NCBI RefSeq assembly: GCF_029193575.1
Contig: NZ_JARGCS010000025.1
Coordinates: 1-64,000, forward strand
Length of the DNA: 64,000 nt
Source: Pseudomonas entomophila
GTDB lineage: Bacteria > Pseudomonadota > Gammaproteobacteria > Pseudomonadales > Pseudomonadaceae
Reading direction: 5' to 3'
Of this stretch, positions 56,788 to 63,054 are shown in pieces. The notes below the pieces were generated by a model that saw nothing but the letters and a program-made list of their open reading frames with translations, was not told the origin of the DNA and searched no databases. A program made the position numbers and the translations under genes. Position 1 is the stretch's first letter; every line of letters starts with the position of its first letter.

Positions 56788-56816
56788 TTGCGACTGCTCT
56801 GGGGGCGCTCTAGTCT
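56788..56816 (+). promoter_or_regulatory. candidate promoter of the DUF3077-like leader RNA
   Basis: TTGCGA (56788-56793) and TAGTCT (56811-56816) are separated by 17 bp. The predicted transcription start falls at about 56822, exactly at the first base of the leader hairpin. Confidence 0.6.
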
Positions 56817-56821
56817 CGGTG

Positions 56822-57024
56822 GGTCGCTGAACACAGCGACCGGCTTTGACGGGCCGCACGGGAATATGGGGCATTGCATGGCCTAAATGGTGGCTGTGCA
56901 TGGGGCACGCTCGCGTGCGCCGGTCTTCCTGTATTCCGCCGGTCTGTCAACCCATGCACAGCTGCCACCCACCTGTTTGACAGCAGGTCGTGGAGGCAGC
57001 CCTCCAAGGAATACAGGAGCTGTC
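56822..57024 (+). ncRNA. structured 5' leader RNA with anti-Shine-Dalgarno loop
   Basis: A roughly 200-nt leader with several helices: a 5' hairpin GGTCGCTG-AACA-CAGCGACC (56822-56841); a long closing stem GGTGGCTGTGCATGGG (56889-56904) with CCCATGCACAGCTGCCACC (56951-56969); inside it, hairpin GCACGC-TC-GCGTGC (56905-56918); and 3' hairpins CTGT-TTG-ACAG (56973-56983) and GGAGG-CAGC-CCTCC (56992-57005). The enclosed loop TCCTGTATTCC (56927-56937) is a perfect 11-base complement of GGAATACAGGA (57008-57018), which includes the gene's Shine-Dalgarno. This suggests translational control by long-range pairing. It resembles leaders I recall before other small Pseudomonas genes. Confidence 0.65.
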
Positions 57025-57267
57025 ATGCTAAAAATCGTCCCCGACCCACCCCACAATCACCACGCCCTCGAAGAAACCCTCATCCAGGCCACCGAATACG
57101 CCTTGTGCGCACAAGCCGTGGCCTATCAGGCTGCTCTGCTACAGCCCAAATCCCCCGCCTCGCTTTTAGTCCTGGCCTCGATGCATGAGATGGAGGCCTT
57201 GCGTGTGCTGCTGGAGTCGGCGTTGATCCAGGTGCAGATGCCGCAGGGGCAACGGACGCAGCATTAG
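57025..57267 (+). CDS. small DUF3077/DUF6124-like protein
   Basis: An 80-residue protein beginning MLKIVPDPP, an N terminus typical of a large set of small Pseudomonas proteins (DUF6124/DUF3077 group) of unknown function. The rest is helical (YALCAQAVAYQAALLQPK, EMEALRVLLESALI). CAGGAG precedes the ATG at 57025; longer readings run through the structured leader. Its ribosome binding site is complementary to a loop in the leader RNA, so expression is likely controlled at translation. It shares the locus with a related gene 91 bp downstream. Confidence 0.7.
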   Translation: MLKIVPDPPHNHHALEETLIQATEYALCAQAVAYQAALLQPKSPASLLVLASMHEMEALRVLLESALIQVQMPQGQRTQH

Positions 57268-57282
57268 GCGCGTCATGGGTTG

Positions 57283-57331
57283 TCTGTTCCGGCGCTATCG
57301 CGGGGCAAGCCCGCGAGAGCGCCGGAACAGA
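57283..57331. repeat. REP element forming a long hairpin
   Basis: CTGTTCCGGCGCT (57284-57296) pairs with AGCGCCGGAACAG (57318-57330), continuing into TCGCGGG/CCCGCGA around a GCAAG loop. It contains the REP core GCGGGGCAAGCCCGC and lies between the two DUF3077-like genes. Confidence 0.8.
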
Positions 57332-57358
57332 CCGCGAACATTTCAGGGAGATCAAACG

Positions 57359-57628
57359 ATGAGCACAGACGACACCAAGCCCCACCTGACACCAGGGAAA
57401 ACCAAGTTCTACCAAGGCCCGAACCAGACGTATCCATTGTTTTGCATCGAGCCGGGCATACCCTGCCAGCATGCACGTGAGCAGGCATCGGAGTTGATGG
57501 GGTATGTGCGTGAGCTGACCATCCTCGGCGTGATGGAGGACAACCCACAGCTGGTGTGGGCCTCGCATTACCTGAGCGCGCTGGCCAAGGCGCTGATGGA
57601 TGATGCCGAGCTGGGGATGATGCATTGA
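57359..57628 (+). CDS. DUF3077 family protein
   Basis: An 89-residue protein with an N-terminal low-complexity stretch and the DUF3077-like segment FCIEPGIPCQHAREQASELM near residues 28-47, followed by a helical hairpin (NPQLVWASHYLSALAKALMD). The family is abundant in P. putida and P. fluorescens and has no known function. The ATG at 57359 is preceded by CAGGGAG. It is separated from the related upstream gene by a REP hairpin, so it may be transcribed separately or attenuated. Confidence 0.75.
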   Translation: MSTDDTKPHLTPGKTKFYQGPNQTYPLFCIEPGIPCQHAREQASELMGYVRELTILGVMEDNPQLVWASHYLSALAKALMDDAELGMMH

Positions 57629-57654
57629 GGGTGAATGGCACGGGCGAAGACCGT

Positions 57655-57671
57655 GATCGCGGGGCAAGCCC
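57655..57671. repeat. REP element, partial
   Basis: GATCGCGGGGCAAGCCC is half of the REP palindrome; the complementary arm is degenerate. Confidence 0.5.
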
Positions 57672-57685
57672 ACAGGGGTAAGACT

Positions 57686-57710
57686 GCCCTTCCCCAGCCC
57701 AGGGAAGGGC
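57686..57710. terminator. hairpin terminator between convergent genes
   Basis: GCCCTTCCC and GGGAAGGGC form a perfect 9-bp stem with a CAGCCCA loop, just before the convergent EF-hand gene stop. Confidence 0.7.
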
Positions 57711-57721
57711 ATCGACGAGCG

Positions 57722-57946
57722 TTACTTCTTGGCCTGGCTCAGGCGGCTGTATAGGTCGGTCGGGAACGGCTTGCCGTTGGCATCGAACTGGTACTTGCGG
57801 AACTCGTAGGTCTCGGCCTCGGACAGGTAACCGTCGTGGTCGGCATCGATCGCCTCGAACTCGGCATTGGCGCCCGGCGCCACGGCCAGCAGTTCGGCGC
57901 GCGAGACACGGCCATCATGGCACGGGCTGCGCCCAAACCCGCTCAT
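57722..57946 (-). CDS. EF-hand domain protein, probably 5'-truncated
   Basis: A 74-residue frame with one complete EF-hand calcium loop (DADHDGYLSEAE near residue 38) and the C-terminal half of another (HDGRVSRAEL at residues 10-19). Related periplasmic Pseudomonas EF-hand proteins begin with a signal peptide and a full first loop. Here these are missing and replaced by about nine unrelated residues (MSGFGRSPC). The C terminus, ending in DLYSRLSQAKK, looks complete. The start lies only four bases after the MAPEG gene stop on the same strand. It is probably a remnant left by a deletion, though it could still be expressed by coupling to that gene. Confidence 0.55.
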   Translation of the reverse strand: MSGFGRSPCHDGRVSRAELLAVAPGANAEFEAIDADHDGYLSEAETYEFRKYQFDANGKPFPTDLYSRLSQAKK

Positions 57947-57950
57947 GCCT

Positions 57951-58379
57951 TTACCCCGCAACCACACACCCAATGACCACCCCCGCAAGCCCCAGCACAC
58001 ACAGCACGCCTACGGCATAACTCAACGTCCGCCACGGCTGCAGACGGGCCAGGTAGGTCAAGGTATGCACCAACCGGGCAGCGGTGAACACAACGCTCAG
58101 GCACAAGGTCACGCCCGCAGGCGCCTCCAGCGCGACAGCCAACCCGGCCAGCGCGACGAACATCGGGATGTTCTCCAGGTCATTGCGCCAGGCCTGCTCG
58201 GCGCGGGCCACCTCTGGCCTTTCCGTAGGGTGGGCCGGCCGCTTGAACACAGCAGCATCCTCCGGGTTCATGAACGTCAGGAAGCGCAGTCGGTAATAAC
58301 CCTGGTAGCAGGAGATCGCCAACATCTTGCCAAACAGCACCACCACGCAGCAGGCATACACCGACAGTGCGCTGCTCAT
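57951..58379 (-). CDS. MAPEG family membrane protein
   Basis: A 142-residue integral membrane protein with four hydrophobic helices. The segment FKRPAHPTERPEVARAEQAW followed by RNDLENIPMF (about residues 44-73) is the MAPEG signature, shared with microsomal glutathione transferases. The activity in bacteria is usually unknown. The start overlaps the stop of the DUF2834-like gene by four bases. Both are leftward and divergent from a MmyB-like regulator. Confidence 0.87.
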   Translation of the reverse strand: MSSALSVYACCVVVLFGKMLAISCYQGYYRLRFLTFMNPEDAAVFKRPAHPTERPEVARAEQAWRNDLENIPMFVALAGLAVALEAPAGVTLCLSVVFTAARLVHTLTYLARLQPWRTLSYAVGVLCVLGLAGVVIGCVVAG

Positions 58380-58693
58380 CCCGCACGCCTTGCCGCAAAC
58401 CCCTTGACCACGATGTACAGCAGCGGCCCCACCGAAACGAATACCGCAGTCACCAGCAGGTAGGGCACCACGCCCAACCATGTGCCGCCGCGTGCGCGGT
58501 GGTCGTTGGCCATCCACACACAGGCCAGCACCGCCATGACATACAGGTCGATCACCACTTGCGCCGTGTCGGGCCGTGCCATCAGCGCCAGGCCGAACGC
58601 GACCAGTGACTGTTGGGCAATGGTCATCGTCCAGCCGGTATACAGCGAGAAGATCAACAAAACGGGTAACGCCACATGCTCGGCTTTCATCAT
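58376..58693 (-). CDS. DUF2834-like membrane protein
   Basis: A protein of about 105 residues with three membrane helices. The layout (a YTGWTM segment, then ALMARPDTAQVVIDLYVMAV, then VGPLLYIVVKG at the C terminus) fits DUF2834. Function unknown. ATGATG at 58693/58690 gives two possible starts; GGAG is best placed for the second. It is the first gene of an operon with the MAPEG gene and is divergent from a MmyB-like regulator. A 20-codon remnant of a second copy of this gene lies near 60.64 kb. Confidence 0.8.
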   Translation of the reverse strand: MMKAEHVALPVLLIFSLYTGWTMTIAQQSLVAFGLALMARPDTAQVVIDLYVMAVLACVWMANDHRARGGTWLGVVPYLLVTAVFVSVGPLLYIVVKGFAARRAG

Positions 58694-58747
58694 GCGCTCC
58701 TGGGCAGGTCGTTTGCCCACGGTAGTGCTAGAGTCGTCCCCGCCTCA

Positions 58748-58764
58748 ATGACCTCACAGGTCAT
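58748..58764. promoter_or_regulatory. candidate operator in divergent promoter
   Basis: ATGACCT-CAC-AGGTCAT is a perfect inverted repeat of two 7-base arms, midway between the DUF2834-like gene and the regulator gene. A minus-strand TTGAGG just beside it could be the -35 of the DUF2834 operon, so repressor binding would block it. Confidence 0.5.
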
Positions 58765-58798
58765 GGACGCTTCACCCAAGGACAGCCAGAGTCGAAGC

Positions 58799-59617
58799 AT
58801 GAGCCCGCCCTCCTTCCACCCCGCCCACCCACCCGTCCACGCCAGCGCCGGCAACCACCTGCGCCGCCTTCGCCGCCAAGCTGGGCTCAGCCAGCTCGAC
58901 CTGGCATTGCTCGCCGGCATTTCGCAACGTCACCTGAGCTGTGTGGAAACCGGCCGCGCCAAGGCCAGCCCAAGCACCCTGCATGCCCTGCTCCAGGCCC
59001 TGGACGCACCGCTCGAGCAGTGCAACGAGGTGTTCCTCGCCGCAGGCTTCGCACCACGCTACAGCGCATGCGCCCCAGACGCGCCTGCGCTGAAGATGGT
59101 GCAGGGTGCGCTGGAACACATCCTGCGGGCCAACAACCCCGCGCCGGCCATCGTCATCAGCAGCGATTGGGACATCACCGCCGCCAACACCAGCGCAGGC
59201 CTGTTGTTCGCCCTGGCGGGCGTACCGGCCGTTGGCCAGTCGAGGCTGAACCTGCTGGACACACTGCTGCGCCCCGGTGGGCTGGGGGATCACCTGGTCA
59301 ATGCCGACGAAATCCGCGCGATCGCCTGGCAGCGTGCGGCCAGGGAGGCGCTGGGTAACCCGGCGCTGGCCCAGCGGCTGCAAGGGTTGCCAGCCACGCC
59401 CACCCTGCCGCTGGACCTGCCGCCATCCCCTGTGGTGGTGACCCGCGTGCGTACCAGAGAAGGTGAATTGAAGTTTCTGTCGACCTTCACCACCTTCGGC
59501 ATGCCGTTGGACATCACGGTGGCTTCGTTGCGGATCGAGCACCTGGTTCCGGCTGACGATCAAACCTGGCGGACGATGGCGGCGGCTTATGAGCAATGGC
59601 TGGCAGCGCACGGGTGA
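58799..59617 (+). CDS. helix-turn-helix regulator with MmyB-like C-terminal domain
   Basis: A 272-residue regulator. The N-terminal XRE helix-turn-helix is at about residues 22-75 (LRRLRRQAGLSQLDLALLAG, ISQRHLSCVETGRAKAS). A MmyB-like ligand-binding domain follows at about residues 100-265, with PAIVISSDWDITAANTSAGL as its opening signature. ATG at 58799 is chosen because it leaves the palindrome at 58748-58764 free as an operator; ATGs at 58748 and 58763 lie inside that palindrome. It probably represses the divergent DUF2834-MAPEG operon and itself. Confidence 0.82.
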   Translation: MSPPSFHPAHPPVHASAGNHLRRLRRQAGLSQLDLALLAGISQRHLSCVETGRAKASPSTLHALLQALDAPLEQCNEVFLAAGFAPRYSACAPDAPALKMVQGALEHILRANNPAPAIVISSDWDITAANTSAGLLFALAGVPAVGQSRLNLLDTLLRPGGLGDHLVNADEIRAIAWQRAAREALGNPALAQRLQGLPATPTLPLDLPPSPVVVTRVRTREGELKFLSTFTTFGMPLDITVASLRIEHLVPADDQTWRTMAAAYEQWLAAHG

Positions 59618-59741
59618 GCCTGTGGCTAAGCATTGCCCAGGCGAGGCGGTTAGACTGGCCCCTCTTCAAGGACTGAACAAGCGCAGGCGGCCGTTTCGCC
59701 AACGACTGCGCGCGCCCTGCCACGACAAGGACGTGATCAAC

Positions 59742-60440
59742 ATGAATACCCTCGACCGCGCTTTACTTGCCCTGGGCCTAGTGATTCCACTGTGGCTGTG
59801 CACCGGCGTCGCACTGACTGCGCTGGCATACCCGGGTTATAGCCACCTGGAACAGGCCATGAGCCAACTAGGGGCCGTGGGCGCTCCCACCCACGGCTTT
59901 TCCGCCTGGGTCAACAACTACCCGCTGGGCGTCCTGTTCGTGCTCTTCGCGCTTGGCGTGGCGCGGCGCTTCGCAGACTCGCCCTTGGCCCTGCTGAGTG
60001 CAGCGCTGATCCTGCTACACGGCCTGGCGAGCTTCGCCACCGGATACTTCGCCTGCGACCAGGGATGCGCGCCAGCACAACCCAGCGCCTCGCAACAGCT
60101 CCACAACCTTGCCGGGTGGGTGATGTTCGTCTCGGTGACGGTGGCATGCGCGCTGTGGGGATTGTTGGGGAAACGAATGCTGGCGTCTCGTGCTTTCGGG
60201 CTGTTCTCGGTGGCATGTGTGGTCCTGTCTATCGCTACGGTTGCGATGATGGCGAGGGCAATGGCCGATGGGCAGCTGTTCGGTGCGTATCAACGGCTGA
60301 ACTACACCGTTTCGGTCGTATGGATCGCCGGGCTTGCAGTGTTCAGCTTGGGCGGTAGAGGCGCCTGGCACGGGAGTGGCGCGATAGGGCCGGCACTGAC
60401 ACAACAACAAAATCGAGACACTCCCCCACCTCCAATCTGA
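59742..60440 (+). CDS. DUF998 family membrane protein
   Basis: A 232-residue integral membrane protein with about six hydrophobic helices. The segment YPGYSHLEQAMSQLGAVGAP near residue 30 is the DUF998 hallmark, followed by loop cysteines in YFACDQGCAP near residue 104. The function is unknown. It lies downstream of the MmyB-like regulator gene in the same orientation (124-bp gap), so it may or may not be co-transcribed. ATG at 59742 follows the low-quality ribosome binding site AAGGACG. Confidence 0.8.
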   Translation: MNTLDRALLALGLVIPLWLCTGVALTALAYPGYSHLEQAMSQLGAVGAPTHGFSAWVNNYPLGVLFVLFALGVARRFADSPLALLSAALILLHGLASFATGYFACDQGCAPAQPSASQQLHNLAGWVMFVSVTVACALWGLLGKRMLASRAFGLFSVACVVLSIATVAMMARAMADGQLFGAYQRLNYTVSVVWIAGLAVFSLGGRGAWHGSGAIGPALTQQQNRDTPPPPI

Positions 60441-60614
60441 AACAAAAAATCGGATTAGGCCTGTTCCTGTCGCAGCGCCGGGCTCATCGGCATCGTACTG
60501 GCTGCCGGCGATGATTCTCTGCCCGGGCTTGCCTGCGAAGCAGCCACCGCAATGGCAGGCGCGGGCTCAGCCGGTGTTCGACGCGAATCATCATGAAAAA
60601 TCACATTGCATTGC

Positions 60615-60674
60615 TCATGACACGCGCCTGCCCTTGACCGCCAGATACAGCAGCGGCCCCATCGCGAGATTCAT
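60615..60674 (-). pseudogene. remnant of a DUF2834-like gene (C-terminal 20 codons)
   Basis: The minus strand encodes MNLAMGPLLYLAVKGRRVS and a stop. GPLLYLAVKG aligns with GPLLYIVVKG at the C terminus of the DUF2834-like protein at 58.4 kb, and the DNA is also similar (CAGCAGCGGCCCCA shared exactly). Nothing of the upstream gene remains. The ATG overlaps the stop of the next gene upstream on the same strand. Confidence 0.6.
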
Positions 60675-61627
60675 TGACCCGCGCTCGGCAAGCGCGCGCG
60701 TTGATAGGGCTCTTGCTCAGCGACATACCGATACAACAGGTTCGGCTCACTGACGACCAGAATCTGCCGTCCAGGCCCCAGAGTGACGCCCTCGGCCTGC
60801 GGCACGCTCTCGTCCAGTCCATGCAACCCACGCTGCAAATCCAGGTAGCTCAGCGGCGCATAACCGCTGTCGACCTCCACCAGACGCTTGGACTCATGAC
60901 TGAGCACGAGCAGGTGCCGGGTCTGAAGGTCGTAGTGCAGCGCCGAGATGTCGCTCAAGCGCAAACGCCACAAGACCAAGGCCGACACCTGCGTACGGGG
61001 TAGACGCCTGGACGGAGTATCGGCGGTCGGGATGCCATCGACGACTTCGAACAAGCGCATCGGCTGCTTTTCCTGGGAGGCGAACAGCACTGCGCTGTCT
61101 GGATCGAAAGCGATGCCCTCCACGCCCCGGTTATTGTCAGCCCGCTCACCCAGTTCGAACGCAGGCAACGCCGCGCGCACGATTGGCTCGGACAATTGCT
61201 TGATCGCAAGCCTCACCACCGTCTGGCGCCGTTCCTCGGCGATCAGCAAGTGACCGTTGCCGTCGTAGCTCAAGGCTTCCGGGTCCTCGAAGCCCGGCAG
61301 GTCGTAGCGTGCCATTAGCTGGAAACTTTCGCTGTACTCGAACAGCCCGGCGGGGTTGTTCACCAACACGTAATAGCGCTGCCGCTCGGCGACATGGACG
61401 ATATCCGAAGCATTCGCTTCGATGCCGGGCAATTGCAAACGCTCGACGAACCGGTACTGCCCAAGCCAGATGCTGCGCTGGCGGATAGGTTCGGCGAGGG
61501 TATGCCGCTGCCAGAACTGCCCAAGCTGTTCGCCTACCTGCAAATGGGTTACCAGCCATAGCACGCAGCCCAGCACGACGGCCATGCAGCCCCAAGGATA
61601 GAGTCGGTTCGAGAGGGTGGGTGTCAT
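60671..61627 (-). CDS. SdiA-regulated domain protein, membrane-anchored
   Basis: A 318-residue protein with one N-terminal membrane anchor (CMAVVLGCVLWLVTHL near residue 15) and a periplasmic beta-propeller-like region of the SdiA-regulated/YjiK family. Repeats such as DLPGFEDPEALSYDGNGHLL, RGVEGIAFDPDSAVLFASQE and SVPQAEGVTLGPGRQILVVS are visible. The function is unknown. The start overlaps the stop of the glycosyltransferase gene by four bases, so it is the third gene of the operon. Confidence 0.85.
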   Translation of the reverse strand: MTPTLSNRLYPWGCMAVVLGCVLWLVTHLQVGEQLGQFWQRHTLAEPIRQRSIWLGQYRFVERLQLPGIEANASDIVHVAERQRYYVLVNNPAGLFEYSESFQLMARYDLPGFEDPEALSYDGNGHLLIAEERRQTVVRLAIKQLSEPIVRAALPAFELGERADNNRGVEGIAFDPDSAVLFASQEKQPMRLFEVVDGIPTADTPSRRLPRTQVSALVLWRLRLSDISALHYDLQTRHLLVLSHESKRLVEVDSGYAPLSYLDLQRGLHGLDESVPQAEGVTLGPGRQILVVSEPNLLYRYVAEQEPYQRARLPSAGQ

Positions 61628-63054
61628 TGGGCGTTCCTCGAAGCATGGGAAGACAAGCCCATCGGTATCGATCGGCAGCGCAACAATTGACTGGCGTTAG
61701 CCTGGGCGACCGGCTGGCAGTCCAGCGAAGGGGGCAGCGGCGAATCCAGGTCACGCAGTCGCCGCACTAGGTAGAACACAGCGTCCACCGGCAATTGCGG
61801 CACCGACTTGGCATGACGGGCCTCGCCAGCACTGTAGAACTCGGCGGAATAGGAACGCCGCCCGAGGTAGAACAGTGGTGCGGGCTGCATCAAGCTCGCA
61901 CGCTGCCAGGCCAGGACGATCTCGCGCTGGTTCTGCGGGCGCTGGTCCAGGTTGCCCAGCACGATCAGCAGCAAGCCCAGCACTGGCAAGGCCAGGGCAA
62001 TGGCAACTACCGGACGCTCGGCGATACTGCGGGCACGGACCAGGCTATCGGCCAGCAGCAACGCCCAGGCGGGTAATGCCGGTAGCACGTAGGTCCACAG
62101 AATATTGCCGGCCAGGCTGAAGAAGAGCGGGGTCGTCAGCGCCCAGCTCCAGAGGAACAGGTCGAACGCATCGCCATGGGCACTCTTGCGCCGCAGATAC
62201 AGCACCGGCAGCAACAGGCTCCAGGGAAACAGCGCACCCACGAGGTACAGCCAGATAGTGCCCAAAGGCTTGGCATGGGCGTTGCCGTAAAGATCACCGC
62301 TCCACTCGCTGATCACGTAGCGTTTCCAGTGCTCGCCCACCAGGAAGTAGTCAAGAAATCCCGGGGTCTTGATTTCAGCCAGCACATACCACGGCAGCGC
62401 GAGCGCCAGCATGATGAACACGCCGCTCAGCCAGGGCAGGCGAGCCAGCTGACGCCATTGCTGCCGGTAGGCGACCCATGCCAGCGCCGGAGCGGCGAAC
62501 AACACCAGCACCAAAGGCCCCTTGGCCAGCAACCCAAGTCCCAGGCCTGCGAAGCCCAGGCGCGCGGCGCTGGGTTCATTGCGTGCCATGGCGCACCAGA
62601 AGCCGACGTAGGCCAACAGCAGGCCAAAGCCCAGGGTCGGGTCTGTCAGTACCACCCCGCTGGCGACCAATCCCAGGGTGCATGAGCTGTAGATGATCGA
62701 GGCCAGCACGCCCACGGCAAGGCTGCGCTCGCCCCGGGCCACATGGATGATCAACAGACAACTGAGCACCTGGATCAGCCAGGCGGGCAAGCGCAGCGCG
62801 AACTCACTGACACCCAGCCACTGCATGCTTGCCGCCTGGGTCCAGAACGACAGCGGTGGCTTGCCCCAGAACGGCAGCTCATAGGTGAACATGGGTGTGA
62901 CCCAGTCACCGAGCTCGAGCATCTTGCGCGCCATCTCGCCGTAGCGCGCCTCGGAGGTGTCCATCAGGGGGTAGGCGCCCAAGCCTACCAAGCGCAAGGC
63001 CAGCACTGCTACCAGCACGCCCCAGAGCAGCGGCATTCGCAACGGCGTACTCAC
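61624..63054 (-). CDS. ArnT-like membrane glycosyltransferase (PMT/GT39-type)
   Basis: A 476-residue polytopic protein with about a dozen hydrophobic helices. LMDTSEARYGEMARKMLELG near residue 30 carries the conserved acidic residues of the first periplasmic loop, and WGKPPLSFWTQA near residue 63 is the second hallmark of ArnT-type transferases. These enzymes move a sugar from a polyprenyl carrier to an outer acceptor such as lipid A. Here the acceptor is unknown, and the other arn genes are absent. It overlaps both neighbours by ATGA. Confidence 0.85.
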   Translation of the reverse strand: MSTPLRMPLLWGVLVAVLALRLVGLGAYPLMDTSEARYGEMARKMLELGDWVTPMFTYELPFWGKPPLSFWTQAASMQWLGVSEFALRLPAWLIQVLSCLLIIHVARGERSLAVGVLASIIYSSCTLGLVASGVVLTDPTLGFGLLLAYVGFWCAMARNEPSAARLGFAGLGLGLLAKGPLVLVLFAAPALAWVAYRQQWRQLARLPWLSGVFIMLALALPWYVLAEIKTPGFLDYFLVGEHWKRYVISEWSGDLYGNAHAKPLGTIWLYLVGALFPWSLLLPVLYLRRKSAHGDAFDLFLWSWALTTPLFFSLAGNILWTYVLPALPAWALLLADSLVRARSIAERPVVAIALALPVLGLLLIVLGNLDQRPQNQREIVLAWQRASLMQPAPLFYLGRRSYSAEFYSAGEARHAKSVPQLPVDAVFYLVRRLRDLDSPLPPSLDCQPVAQANASQLLRCRSIPMGLSSHASRNAQ

